From: CAVVKW01 sp963761705
GTDB taxonomy: Bacteria; Verrucomicrobiota; Verrucomicrobiia; Chthoniobacterales; JAATET01
Length of the DNA: 64,000 nucleotides
Assembly (NCBI GenBank): GCA_963761705.1
Contig: CAVXHK010000004.1
Span: 248,001-312,000 of the forward strand
Direction of reading: 5' to 3'
The notes under the pieces were generated by a model. It saw only the letters and a list, made by a program, of their open reading frames with translations, searched no databases and was not told the DNA's origin. Below, in pieces: positions 51,146-60,513 of the stretch; position 1 is the first letter of the stretch; each line of letters opens with the position of its first letter. The translations under genes and the position numbers were made by a program.

Positions 51146-52057
51146 ATGCGAGTGAGACGGTTTGTTTTTGTGGCGGCGCTGATCGCAGCGGGTGGCGGGG
51201 GATTTTTCCAAGTCTGGGCGGCGGATGCGATCCAGCTGAAAACGGGGCAGCTCGTTTATGGAGACATCACGAGTGCGACGGAGACGGATCTGGTGATGGT
51301 GATGGATTATGGGGTGCACCGCTACCGGATGGACGAGATCGCGCGGATCTCGGCGGACGATGGGAAGTTGAATCTGCCGGACGCGGAGCGGGAGAAATCA
51401 CGGCGGAGATTTCCAAGCTGGCGGGCGATTTATGGGCGGTTGATTCAGATGCCATGGGGGGCGGATGCGCACCAGGCTCCGGCGGCGGTGATCGAGGAGG
51501 GGGTGCTCAATGGCGTGCCTTACACGTCGTATCGGAGCGCGGGCGGTGGGTATGAGGTGAACATTTACGGGGATCCGGACGAGCCGGCGGCGGTGGAGGT
51601 GGGGGTCTACGATGAGCTGATTGGGGACTTGGAAGCGCAGCAGAATTGCCGGGATTTTATCGCGGGGTTGTTGGATTTTCCGCCGGACGCGGACGCGGTG
51701 TTGGAAATCGATCCGGCGGGGGGGCGGGCGGAGCGGGGGAACTTACGGATCGAGATCACGCCGCCGGGCGCGCCGGGGAGCTACGGTGGTTGGTGGGTGC
51801 TGGCGAGTCGGCCGAAAGCCTTGGACGCGATGCGGGCGACTGCGGCGGAGATCGCGGTGATCTCGGAGCCCGTGCGGGAGGCGCGGAAAGGAGAGGCGGG
51901 GTGGACGCGGGACGAGATGGGGGAATTTCGCGGGACGGGGGAAGATTCGGACCGGGTGTTCGATCGGGGGTTTTACCGGAACGGGGCGGGGGAATACGCG
52001 AGCGGGAGCACGAACCCAGAGCCGAAGTCGTGGTGGCAGCGGATGTTTGGGCGGTAG
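51146..52057 (+). CDS. Secreted protein of unknown function
   Basis: A 303-residue protein. The ATG at 51146 gives the signal peptide MRVRRFVFVAALIAAGGGGF (cleavage near AAD); the open frame upstream overlaps the terminator. IQLKTGQLVYGDITSATETD followed by LVMVMDYGVHRYRMDEIARI resembles the small beta-barrel start seen in other Verrucomicrobia secreted proteins that read K.G....G.I...T...L.... The rest has mixed alpha/beta character with AVEVGVYDELIGDLEAQQNC, and ends WWQRMFGR. Function unknown. It precedes lexA on the same strand by about 85 bp. Confidence 0.65.
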   Translation: MRVRRFVFVAALIAAGGGGFFQVWAADAIQLKTGQLVYGDITSATETDLVMVMDYGVHRYRMDEIARISADDGKLNLPDAEREKSRRRFPSWRAIYGRLIQMPWGADAHQAPAAVIEEGVLNGVPYTSYRSAGGGYEVNIYGDPDEPAAVEVGVYDELIGDLEAQQNCRDFIAGLLDFPPDADAVLEIDPAGGRAERGNLRIEITPPGAPGSYGGWWVLASRPKALDAMRATAAEIAVISEPVREARKGEAGWTRDEMGEFRGTGEDSDRVFDRGFYRNGAGEYASGSTNPEPKSWWQRMFGR

Positions 52058-52120
52058 CAATCCGAGGCCCCTTTGTTCGAACCTGCACCTGAATTTTCCG
52101 AAAAATGTTGCCGTTTTCGT

Positions 52121-52148
52121 CGCACATCGTGTAATTACACGATGTGCG
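52121..52148. promoter_or_regulatory. Perfect 28-bp palindrome at the lexA start (putative SOS operator)
   Basis: The sequence cgcacatcgtgtaa and its exact inverted complement form an uninterrupted 28-bp palindrome centred on aa|tt. It covers the GTG start (52144) of lexA. Its position and symmetry fit an autoregulatory LexA box controlling lexA-imuA-imuB-dnaE2. The core gtgtaattacac is not the E. coli CTGT-N8-ACAG box. Direct binding is inference. Confidence 0.65.
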
Positions 52149-52818
52149 GAATTCGGAGCGATTGACGGATAAACAGGCGCGGGTGGCGCGGATGATCGGG
52201 GCCTTTGAGAACCGGGGGGAGCCGGCGTTCGTGCCGGATCTGGCGCGGGCGCTGGGGCTGGCGGGGGAGAGCAGCTTGACGCCTACTTTGCGGATCTTGG
52301 TGCGTGAGGAGTGCGTCACGATGCGAGGTGGCGGAAGCAAGGGGCGGTCGCGGGTGGTGCGGCTGACGGCGCGGGGGCGTTACGCGGTGGCGCTGGGTGG
52401 AGTGCCGCTCTTGGGATCGATCCCGGCGGGCCCGTTGGCGGAGGCCATTCCGGAAGTGGTGCTGGAGGAGCGGGAATTGCTCAAGGTGCGACCGGGGGAT
52501 TTTTTACTGCGAGTGAGTGGGGATTCGATGATCGGGGATGGGATCATGAACGGGGACAAGGTGCTGCTTAGGCCGGAGATCGACGCTCGGTCGGGGGAGA
52601 TTGCGGCGGTGCTGGTGGGCGACGCGCACGAGGCGACGCTTAAGCACGTGATCCCCGATCCGGCGCGGGGTTTGGTGATTCTTAGGGCGAGTAATCCGTT
52701 TTACGCGGACGTGCAGGTGCCGGTGGAGGAAGTGCGGATCGCGGGGGTTTTTCGCGGGTTGGTGCGGGATGTCGAGGAAGTCGCGGAGGGAACCGCAACG
52801 GCAACGAGGGGCGAGTGA
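52144..52818 (+). CDS. lexA: LexA-like SOS transcriptional repressor
   Basis: A 224-residue LexA-family protein. An N-terminal winged helix begins LTDKQARVARMIGAFENRGE and contains PTLRILVREECVTMRGGG. A S24-type self-cleavage domain follows: cleavage pair Ala-Gly in SIPAGPLAEAIP (about 95-96), Ser128 in RVSGDSMIGDGIMNGD, and Lys167 in HEATLKHVIPD. RecA filaments would trigger self-cleavage after DNA damage. The start is GTG at 52144, inside the palindrome; a TTG at 52162 (LTDKQ) would give the more usual LexA N-terminus. It heads the imuA-imuB-dnaE2 cassette. Confidence 0.87.
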   Translation: MRNSERLTDKQARVARMIGAFENRGEPAFVPDLARALGLAGESSLTPTLRILVREECVTMRGGGSKGRSRVVRLTARGRYAVALGGVPLLGSIPAGPLAEAIPEVVLEERELLKVRPGDFLLRVSGDSMIGDGIMNGDKVLLRPEIDARSGEIAAVLVGDAHEATLKHVIPDPARGLVILRASNPFYADVQVPVEEVRIAGVFRGLVRDVEEVAEGTATATRGE

Positions 52819-52859
52819 ATCAACTGACGGGTCGCTCGCTGGCGCGGATTGCTAATTTT

Positions 52860-52883
52860 GGCGGTTGGAAGCCGCCGCTCCTT
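52860..52883. repeat. ggcggttggaagccgcc hairpin repeat
   Basis: A ggcgg/ccgcc hairpin with a ttggaag loop, followed by gctcctt, lies between lexA and imuA. Related copies are at 14937, 22549 and (shorter) 10598. It may affect readthrough from lexA into imuA. Confidence 0.55.
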
Positions 52884-52919
52884 GAAGTGTCCTGATGCAA
52901 ATGAAGTGATTTGAGACTG

Positions 52920-53588
52920 ATGAGTGCGGAAAAAATTGTTCAGTTTGAAGCTTTGCGAGCGAAGCTGGCGGAAGATTTTCCGACTCCGCGGGTGGAAGAC
53001 GGTGGGCGGGTGCCGACCGGGGTGGCGTCTCTGGATGGTGAAATGGGGGGATTGCGCCGGGGTGCGGTGAGCGAGTTTGCGGGGTCGTTGGGGTGCGGAT
53101 CGTTGTTTTTGGAGGCGTTCTTCGCGGCGGCGCGGGGGGCTCGGTGTCCGGTGGGGTTGGTGGATGGCGGGTGTTCGTTCGAGCCAGGGGATTGGGACGC
53201 GGGGTTGCTTCGGCGGGTGCTTTGGGTGATGGCGACCGAGGGGCGAATGGCGCTCAAGGCGGCGGATCTGCTGCTGCGGGATGGCAATTTGCCGATGCTG
53301 GCTTTGGATTTACAGGGGTTGCCGGAGGCGGAGGTGCGAAAGATCCCGGTGAACGCTTGGCACCGGTTTCAACGCGTGGCCGAAGAGACGGAGACGGTGT
53401 TTGTGGTGGTGACGCGGCGACCCCTGGTCGAAGGGGCCCGGGTGCGCATGATGGCGGGAAGTCGCTGGGGGCTGGAGGCGCTGCGGATGCTGAGGAGCGA
53501 ACTAATGACGCGGATGCAGGTGCGAGTGGCGGAGAAATTCGTCGTGGCGGGAGAGTGGCACGGGGAGGAAGCGCGGAGGTCGGCTTAG
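52920..53588 (+). CDS. imuA: ImuA, SOS mutagenesis accessory protein
   Basis: A 222-residue RecA-like protein of the ImuA group. VPTGVASLDGEMGGLRRGAV followed by SEFAGSLGCGSLFLEAFFAA matches the family N-terminus, where the Walker A is degenerate (GSLGCGS). Later segments VGLVDGGCSFEPGDWD and LPMLALDLQGLPEAEVRKIP fit. ImuA supports translesion synthesis by ImuB and DnaE2. The ATG at 52920 starts the family region. A gap of about 470 bp to imuB, with an antisense antitoxin remnant, interrupts the usual tight cassette. Confidence 0.82.
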   Translation: MSAEKIVQFEALRAKLAEDFPTPRVEDGGRVPTGVASLDGEMGGLRRGAVSEFAGSLGCGSLFLEAFFAAARGARCPVGLVDGGCSFEPGDWDAGLLRRVLWVMATEGRMALKAADLLLRDGNLPMLALDLQGLPEAEVRKIPVNAWHRFQRVAEETETVFVVVTRRPLVEGARVRMMAGSRWGLEALRMLRSELMTRMQVRVAEKFVVAGEWHGEEARRSA

Positions 53589-54062
53589 CTGCGGATCTAA
53601 GGTGAGTTTCAAACACAAAAATACGAATGCGTTCTGAACAGAAGGTAAGAAAGGTTGAAAATAATACGGGTAAAGCTGGGATGCTATCGGCTCCCGCTAG
53701 TGCAGGTTGCCAGCCGATTTGGATGGAGTGTCGGTGTCGACTTTGAACTGGGATCTGCGGTTACTCCGGGACTTGCAGGTCTTCGTCTCGGGCGAGGGTG
53801 AAGGCGGCGCTTTTCGATCAATCTACCAAGTCGTCGGGGACAGATGTCGGCCCGAGGCGGGCAATGGGCTTGTTGCGGCGGGTGATGGAAATCTCTTCGC
53901 CGACTTTGATCCGCTTGAGGAGGTCGGCGTAATGATTGCGAAGGTCTCGGATGGTCGCGGTGCGCCTAGTGCTACGGTTAGCTTGGCGGAACTCGGAGGC
54001 GCGGGAACTTCGCTCCTCTCGATTCTTAACCAGCAGCTTTCAGCCGGGGCCAAGGGGTATTG
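53589..54062. other. imuA-imuB gap: inverted repeat and antitoxin remnant
   Basis: This 474-bp gap is abnormal for the cassette. It holds an atcggct/agccgat inverted repeat (about 53688-53720), the antisense Phd remnant (53818-53967), and a short minus-strand stretch after it reading SAAFTLARDEDLQVPE then stop (53768-53815), which might be the tail of the partner toxin. No intact gene is present. Confidence 0.6.
53818..53967 (-). pseudogene. Phd/YefM-type antitoxin lacking a start codon
   Basis: The minus strand encodes RTATIRDLRNHYADLLKRIK followed by VGEEISITRRNKPIARLGPT and a stop. This is a clear Phd/YefM N-terminal DNA-binding domain and near-complete antitoxin (48 residues). The codon where ATG is expected (53967-53965) reads AGG, and no in-frame ATG, GTG or TTG lies close upstream. 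It lies antisense between imuA and imuB. It looks like a recently inactivated toxin-antitoxin module. Confidence 0.75.
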
Positions 54063-55760
54063 ATGCACGCGGCGATTCTTTTGCCGAAGTTTCGGCTGCA
54101 GGCGGTTCTGCGGTGGCGGGATTCGGAGGGACCAGTTGCGGTGATCGATGGGACGGCGAACAAGGGCGTGGTCCTCGAAGCGACGGAGGCGGCGGGGGCG
54201 TTTGGTGTGGGGCCGGGGGTGACGTCGGCGCAAGCGATGGCTCGGTGTGAGACGCTGCGGCTCTTGGCGCGGGTGCCGGCTCAGGAGCGGGCGGCGAACG
54301 CGGCGCTGGTGGAGGCGGCGCTTTCTTTCTCGCCGAAAGTGGAGTGGACGGCGGACGGGGTGGCGACCGTTGACTTGTGGAACGCGTCGCGGACGGTGTG
54401 CTGGCAGCAGCTGGGGGAGAGGATGATCGGGCGGCTGGCGGCGGTGGATCTGCGCGGGTGCGTGGGGGTGGCGAAGAATCCGGATCACGCCATGCTGGCG
54501 GCACGGCGGGCGGCGGAGACGACGGGGGGGCTGGCGGAGGAGGCGGTCTGCGTCGTGCGGGACGCGGGGGAGTTTTTTGCGAAGCTGCCGATGGAGGTGC
54601 TGGTGGGTGGGACGAGTGATTTCCTGACGGTACTGGCGGATTGGGGGGTGCGGACGGTGGGGGAGTTCGCGAAGCTGCCGAAGGAGGCGGTGATCGAACG
54701 ACTGGGGCCGGAGGCTGGTCTCACGTGGCAACAGATCGGGGGGCGGTCGAAGCGGGTGCTACGGCTGGTATCGCCGCCGGAGGAATACGTGGAGGCGTTT
54801 GAGTTCGAGATGCCGGTGGAAACGACGGAGCCGTTGCTGTTTCTGCTGCGGCGGTTTGTGGATTCGCTGGGTTCGCGGTTGCGGGAGGCGGGGCGCGTGG
54901 TGGGGCGGATGACGCTGACGTTGCCGGTGGACGGTGGCCCGGAGGTGAGGCGGGTCTTTTCGGTGCCGGCTCCGACGACGGATGCGGCGGTGCTGTTTCG
55001 GATTCTGGATACTTATCTGGAATCGCTGAAGTTGGAGGCGCAACCGACGGGCGTGCGGTTGGAGGTGGGGGCGGAACGGCCGCTGAATTGTCAGCTGCAG
55101 TTATTTGGTCAGGGTCTCAAGGATCCGAATCGATTTGGTGAGACGCTGGCGCGGTTGCAGGCGGTGGTGGGGGAAAACGCCGTGGGGGTGCCGTGCGCGG
55201 CGGACACGTGGCGACCAGGGGCTTACGAATTGGCGGGGACGGAGGGGCTGGATCTCGACGTGGACGATGAGGATACGGCGGTGGTCGAGGAGCGGGTTGG
55301 GTTGCCGCTACGGCGGGTGCGGGGTGGCGGGCGGGAGATTCGGAAGGAGGACGTGGTGCGTTCGGTGGGGCCTTACCGGGTGTCGGGGGATTGGTGGGAA
55401 GATGAATGGATCGCGGAGGAGTGGGACGTGGAGCTGCGGAGTGGGGAGGTGGTGCGGGTGGCGAAGCGGGGTGGCGGCTGGGCGGTGGTGGGGGGTTATG
55501 AGGGTGGTCTGAAGTCAGAAAGTCAGACGGTCGAGCACCGGAGCTTGGGAAGGCTCGGGGCGGACTGCACCGGCTCCGCGGTGCAGCCCGAAGGGCGAGA
55601 CGAGCGGGAGCGAGCGAGTCAAAATCGTGCATGCGGTCGGCTCTCTCGCTTCGCTCAAGTTGCCGGGGGCGGCACCGGGACGGGGCCGCTCGCACGCGGA
55701 ACGCGGGCGGTCCCCGGTGAGGTGATCCCGGTTGATTTTGGTGGGGAGGACGAGGCGTGA
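54063..55760 (+). CDS. imuB: ImuB, Y-family-polymerase-like mutasome protein
   Basis: A 565-residue ImuB. The Y-family palm begins HAAILLPKFRLQAVLRWRDS; ImuB proteins lack the catalytic acidic residues and act as scaffolds between ImuA, DnaE2 and the clamp. GVGPGVTSAQAMARCETLRL, VCVVRDAGEFFAKLPMEVLV and TVGEFAKLPKEAVIERLGPE fit the family. QLQLFG (near residue 345) is a probable beta-clamp-binding motif. The C-terminal region after residue 480 contains a copy of the 90-bp dispersed repeat read in frame (EHRSLGRLGADCTGSAVQPE). Its TGA overlaps the GTG of dnaE2. Confidence 0.87.
   Translation: MHAAILLPKFRLQAVLRWRDSEGPVAVIDGTANKGVVLEATEAAGAFGVGPGVTSAQAMARCETLRLLARVPAQERAANAALVEAALSFSPKVEWTADGVATVDLWNASRTVCWQQLGERMIGRLAAVDLRGCVGVAKNPDHAMLAARRAAETTGGLAEEAVCVVRDAGEFFAKLPMEVLVGGTSDFLTVLADWGVRTVGEFAKLPKEAVIERLGPEAGLTWQQIGGRSKRVLRLVSPPEEYVEAFEFEMPVETTEPLLFLLRRFVDSLGSRLREAGRVVGRMTLTLPVDGGPEVRRVFSVPAPTTDAAVLFRILDTYLESLKLEAQPTGVRLEVGAERPLNCQLQLFGQGLKDPNRFGETLARLQAVVGENAVGVPCAADTWRPGAYELAGTEGLDLDVDDEDTAVVEERVGLPLRRVRGGGREIRKEDVVRSVGPYRVSGDWWEDEWIAEEWDVELRSGEVVRVAKRGGGWAVVGGYEGGLKSESQTVEHRSLGRLGADCTGSAVQPEGRDERERASQNRACGRLSRFAQVAGGGTGTGPLARGTRAVPGEVIPVDFGGEDEA
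55530..55623. repeat. Copy 3 of the 90-bp dispersed element, inside imuB
   Basis: gtcgagcaccggagcttggg through gggcgagacgagcgggagcg to agtcaaa matches the elements at 2653-2739 and 12331-12420. Here it is translated within imuB, about 45 codons before the stop, in a frame different from copy 2. Confidence 0.75.
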
Positions 55761-58700
55761 GCGATTACGTGGAGCTGCACGCTCGGAGTGCATTTTCGTT
55801 TTTGCGGGGGGCTTCTCAGCCGGAGGATCTCGTGGTCGCGGCGGGGGCGCTCGAGCTGGGGGGGCTTGCAGTCTGTGATCGTGACGGGGTGTATGGGTCC
55901 GCTCGGGTGCACGCGGCGGCGAAGGAGGTGGGGGTGCGGGCAATCGTGGGGGCTGAGCTGACTTTGGAGGGCGGGCGCGTGCTGCCGGTGCTGGTGAAGG
56001 ATCGGACGGGATATCGAAATCTTTGCCAGTTGATCACGCGGGCGAAGTTGCGGGGGACGAAGACGGAGTGCGCGGTGGGTTGGGGCGAACTCGGGGAGTT
56101 TGCGGCGGGGCTGGTGGCATTGGTGGGCGGACGGGCGGATGCGGCTGGGTTGGATCGGGTGGTGGGGGCGTTTGGGAAGGAGAACGTCTGCGCGGAGGTG
56201 CGGCGGCATTTTCTCCGGGGGGAGGATCGACGGAATGAGCTGATGGTGGACTTGGCTAAGAGTCGGGGGGTGCGGGTGGTGGCGACGAATGGCGTGCTTT
56301 ACGCGACGCCGGAGCGGCGGCGAGTGCTGGACGTGTTCACTTGCATTCGAAACCACACGCATCTGGATAAAGCGGGGCGCTTGCTGAGTGCGAACTCGGA
56401 GCGGCACCTCAAGTCGGGCAAAGCGATGGAGCGGTTGTTTAGGGATCTGCCGGAGGTAGTTACAAATACAGCGCGAGTGGCGGAGCGGTGTGAATTTTCG
56501 TTGGAGAACTTAGGCTACAGCTTTCCGACTTTGGACGTTCCGGAAGGCCAAACGATGGCGTCGTGGCTGCGGGTGCAGACTTACGAGGGAGCGCGGCGGC
56601 GGTACGGGGCGCGGTTGCCGGAAGCGGTGCGGCGGCAGCTGGAGCGGGAACTGAAGTTAATCATTGATCTGGAGTTTTCCGGTTATTTTCTCATCGTCTG
56701 GGATCTGGTGAATTTCTGCCGGGACGAGGACATTCTCGTTCAGGGGAGGGGGAGCGCGGCGAATAGCGTGGTTTGCTATTGCTTAGGGATCACGGCGTGT
56801 GACCCGATCCAGCATAAGCTGCTTTTCGAGCGCTTTCTAAGCGAAAGCCGGAAGTCGTGGCCGGACATCGATCTGGATCTTCCCAGCGGGGATCGGCGGG
56901 AGCGGGTCATTCAGGAGGTTTATCGGCGCTACGGGAAACACGGGGCGGCGATGACGGCGAACGTGATCACTTATCGCGGGCGGAGCGCGATGCGGGAAAT
57001 CGGGAAGACACTCAATTTTCCTCCCGAGATTTTAGACCGCTTCTCGCGGCTGCACTCGGCGGGAGATTTTCCCCACACGATGGAACTCAGGGAGCAGCTC
57101 GAGCAAGCGGGGCTGCCGGTAAGTCACGCTCGGTCGGAGGCGGCGGTGCAGCTTTACGAGCAGATGCGGGGTTTGCCGCGGCACCTGGGGCAGCACTCGG
57201 GCGGGATGATCATTTGCCGGGACGCGTTGAGTTCGGTGGTGCCGTTGGAGAACGCGTCGATGCCGGGGCGGGTGGTGGCGCAGTGGGACAAGGATGATTG
57301 TGAGGACTTAGGGATCGTGAAGGTTGATCTGTTGGGGCTGGGGATGATGGCGGTGATGCAGGATTCGCTGGAAATGTGCCGGGAGCGGCGGGGGGACGTG
57401 CGGGACATGGCGGCGATCCCGCAGGACGACGCGGCGACTTATGATCTGATGTGCGCGGCGGATACGGTGGGGACGTTTCAGGTGGAGAGCCGGGCGCAGA
57501 TGGCGACGTTGCCCAAACTGAAGCCACGGTGTTTTTACGACGTAGTGATCCAGGTTGCGGTGATCCGGCGGGCCCAATCCAGGGGGGGATGTTACACCCA
57601 CTGTTTGCGCGGCGGGCGGGCGAGGAGCCGGTGACTTATTTGCACCCGTTGCTCGAGGACACGCTCGAGCGGACCTACGGCGTGCCTTTGTTTCAAGAGC
57701 AATTGCTCAAGATGGCGATGGTGATGGCGGACTTTACGGGGGGCGAGGCGGAGGAATTGAGGCGGGCGCTGAGCTTCCACCGGTCACACGAGAAGATGGA
57801 TAAGGTGTGCGTGAAGCTAAGGGCGGCAATGGCGGCGAAGGGGATCGAAGACGGGGTGGCCGATGAACTCGTGCGATCGGTGCAGTCGTTTGCGGTGTAT
57901 GGATTCCCGGAGAGTCACGCGATTAGTTTTGCGCTCATCGCTTACGCGAGTTGCTGGTTGAAAACGCACCGGGCGCCGGAATTTTATTGTGCTCTGTTGA
58001 ACAATCAGCCGATGGGTTTTTATTCGGCGGCAACGCTGGTGCAGGACGCAAAAGTGCGTGGTCTCAAGATGCGACCGGTGTCGGTGCTGACGTCGGATTG
58101 GCGGTGCGGGGTGGACGCGGACGATGGGGTGCGGCTGGGGTTGTGCGTGGTGCGGGGGATGAGTGAGGCGGAAGGGGAGCGGATCGTGCGGGAGCGGGCG
58201 GTGATGGCTTTCGTGAGCGTGGCTGACTTCAAAGCGCGGACGGGATTGGCGAAGGATGTGCTGCGTCATCTGGCGCGGATCGGGGCGTTGAACGGATTGG
58301 CGGAGCACCGGCGGGATGGGCTTTGGCAGGTGGAGCAACCCGTGCGGGTGGGGGATCTGTTTTTGGAAGCCGCGGGTGCTGGGGGGGGGCAAGCGGACGA
58401 CGACGGCGCTCAGAGAGCGCCGCTGCAGCGGATGGTCGCGGGGGAGCGATTGGGGGCGGATTTTGCGGGCACGGGGATGACAACGGGGGATCATCCGATG
58501 GCGCTGGTGAGGGATGAGTTTCCAGAGCTCTGGCGGGCGGGGGATCTGGCGGAGGCTCGGCAGAATGAAGATGTCTGGATCGGGGGTTTGGTGATCTGTC
58601 GGCAGCGGCCCGGGACGGCGAAGGGTTACGTCTTCATTAGCGTGGAGGACGAGACGGGGGTGGCGAACGCGATCCTGGAGCCGGAGCTTTTTGAAGCGAG

Positions 58701-58851
58701 GCGGCTCTGCGTGACGCAGGAGCGGTTTCTGCGGATTCGCGGGTTGGTGCAGCGGTCGAAGGAGGGGGTGATTCTTGTGAAAGCGCGGATCATCGAAGGG
58801 ATGCGCTACGGTGAGGCGTTGGCGATGCCGGGTTCGTATGATTTTCATTAA
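55757..58851 (+). pseudogene. dnaE2: Error-prone DNA polymerase DnaE2, split by one frameshift
   Basis: The first part (55757-57634) has the PHP domain (ELHARSAFSFLRGAS), the palm motif ILVQGRGSAANSVVCYCLGI and catalytic SWPDIDLDLPSGDRR, and reaches FYDVVIQVAVIRR. At 57569-57571 the frame slips. The next frame continues GPIQGGMLHPLFARRAGEEP, FTGGEAEELRRALSFHRSHE and VYGFPESHAISFALIAYASC, and ends in an OB-fold part at 58851. One added C restores the usual VIRPGPIQGGM, giving about 1031 residues, a normal DnaE2 length. The start GTG overlaps the imuB stop (GTGA). It is the translesion replicase of the SOS mutasome. Mutation or sequencing error. Confidence 0.88.
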
Positions 58852-58861
58852 ACACGGTCAG

Positions 58862-58885
58862 AAAAAAACCGCCGGGGTGCGGTAG
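58862..58885 (-). terminator. Rho-independent terminator of the coiled-coil gene
   Basis: Read on the minus strand, accgc-accccg-gcggt is followed by a run of seven T. It lies between the convergent dnaE2 and coiled-coil genes and fits termination of the latter. Confidence 0.6.
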
Positions 58886-58989
58886 TTTCGAGATGAATAA
58901 TCGGATGAAAAGCGAGAGGCCGTGCGATTGGACGAGCAAAGGCCCGCGGCAGCGTCGGCCCGGATGGTGCTAACGACTCCGGGGACAAG

Positions 58990-60513
58990 TCAGTCGAGTG
59001 GCGGCTTGTTCGTCGGTCGCGCTGATCCGGGGCGGCAGCCGTCGGTGGTTTGCCGGGCTTCGGCGAGCTGAGCGTCGAGTTCGTCGGCCTTCGTCCGGGC
59101 GGCTTCGAGGCTGGCCTGGGTGTCGGCGAGTTGGGCGTGGGTGCTGGCAGCGCTGGTGCGAAAAAATTTGAGGTCGTTAGACAGAGCCGTCTCGCGGGCC
59201 TCGATCTCCAGGCGGGCCGATTCGCTGGACTCGAGGTCGGTGGCAAGGTTGGCGGCGCGCTCGGCTTCGCGGGTGGCGGCGGCGAGTTGCTGGCGAAGAG
59301 CGGCGGCTTCGGTCCGGGAGGCGTCGAGGGCAGATTGGAGATCAGCGGCGCGGCTGGCCGAGCTTCGCGCTTCGGCGAGGGTCGTTTCAAGTGAGGTGGT
59401 GCTGGCGGCGCGTTCTTCGGTGATCTGGCGTTGGAGGGTGTCGGCGCGGGAAAGCGCGGTGTCGCGCTGATCGGCGGCGTCCTTCAACTGTGCGCGCAAG
59501 CCCCGTTCTCGCTCATGGGCGGAAGCCAGTTTCTCCTTCTGTTCGGCTTGGTTGGCGGACATTTCGTCCTGGTAGTTGGTGAGTTGGGTCTCGAGGGAGG
59601 CGGCCCGGGAGGCGAGTCGTTCGCTTTCGGCGAGGCGGGAGGCAAGGTCGGCTTCGCGCCGGGTGCGATCCGCGGCGCTCTGTCGGGCGCAGGCGACTTC
59701 GGAGCGGAGATCGTCGAGTTTGGTGAGTTCGGCGCGGGCGGTGGCGAGTTCGGATTTGAGATCGCGGATCTGGTTTGCGGCGACCTTGGAGGCGGCGACT
59801 TGATCGGCGAAATCGCGCTTGAGCGACGTGGTTTTCTCGACCTTTTCCAGGATCGACGCGAGTTGCCTGCGGAGCAGGGCCTCGGCGTCGCGGGCGCGAT
59901 CGAGGTCGTCGAGGCTGAGAGCGAGGTCACGCTCGGCGAGTTCGACGCGGCGCTGGCGGGCTTCGGCTCGGTTGAGCTGGGTGCGGAGGTCCGCTTCCGC
60001 GCGGGTGAGTTCGTCGATGCGAGATTGGCAAAGAGTGAGTTCCCGCTGCAGCGCGGAGTTGTCGACGGTCTGGCGGCGGGCTGCGGCGAGGTCGGCTTCG
60101 AGCTGGCTGACTCGGAGCTGGGCGTCGGGGGGCGGCGAAGGGGCGGGCGCTGGGGGCGGTGAAGCTGCCGGAAGGTTCGCGGGTGCCTTGGGCTGAACGG
60201 CTGGGAGAGAAGGTGGCCAGGTGGCGACTGGCGGGGGTTTTGGCGGGGCGAAATCGGCGGTGTCTTCGCGATTGGAGCCGAGATCGACCAGGGCGGCGCA
60301 GATCGCGTCGGCGCTGGGAGCAGGGCCTTTCTCCCGGAGCTTGGCTAGGAGGCTGACGTAGTCAGAAAAGCCGATGCGTCGCTCGGAAAAAAGACGGGCG
60401 AGGGACTCACGGTCGGATTGGCTGTCGGAGCCGGGCGAAGTCCCGGGATTGTTGGCGAAGGGCGTGGCGGCGGAGTTTCGTGACACGGCAGGCGGAAAAT
60501 TATTTGGGAGCAA
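58990..60513 (-). CDS. Long coiled-coil protein
   Basis: A 507-residue protein. Residues 30-80 form a small conserved-looking domain (SLARLFSERRIGFSDYVSLL then AKLREKGPAPSADAICAALV). A Pro-rich linker follows (about 95-130), then about 350 residues of nearly uninterrupted Ala/Arg/Leu/Glu heptads (LEADLAAARRQTVDNSALQR, READLASRLAESERLASRAA and so on) that must form a long coiled coil. There is no signal peptide or membrane segment, so it is cytoplasmic. Function unknown; structural or chromosome- or cell-shape-related roles are possible. It is divergent from the decayed kinase gene. Confidence 0.68.
   Translation of the reverse strand: MLPNNFPPAVSRNSAATPFANNPGTSPGSDSQSDRESLARLFSERRIGFSDYVSLLAKLREKGPAPSADAICAALVDLGSNREDTADFAPPKPPPVATWPPSLPAVQPKAPANLPAASPPPAPAPSPPPDAQLRVSQLEADLAAARRQTVDNSALQRELTLCQSRIDELTRAEADLRTQLNRAEARQRRVELAERDLALSLDDLDRARDAEALLRRQLASILEKVEKTTSLKRDFADQVAASKVAANQIRDLKSELATARAELTKLDDLRSEVACARQSAADRTRREADLASRLAESERLASRAASLETQLTNYQDEMSANQAEQKEKLASAHERERGLRAQLKDAADQRDTALSRADTLQRQITEERAASTTSLETTLAEARSSASRAADLQSALDASRTEAAALRQQLAAATREAERAANLATDLESSESARLEIEARETALSNDLKFFRTSAASTHAQLADTQASLEAARTKADELDAQLAEARQTTDGCRPGSARPTNKPPLD

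Noticed and set aside
53707..54063. Plus-strand ORF of 118 residues upstream of imuB
   Set aside because: It is the antisense of the Phd antitoxin remnant, which has far better homology.
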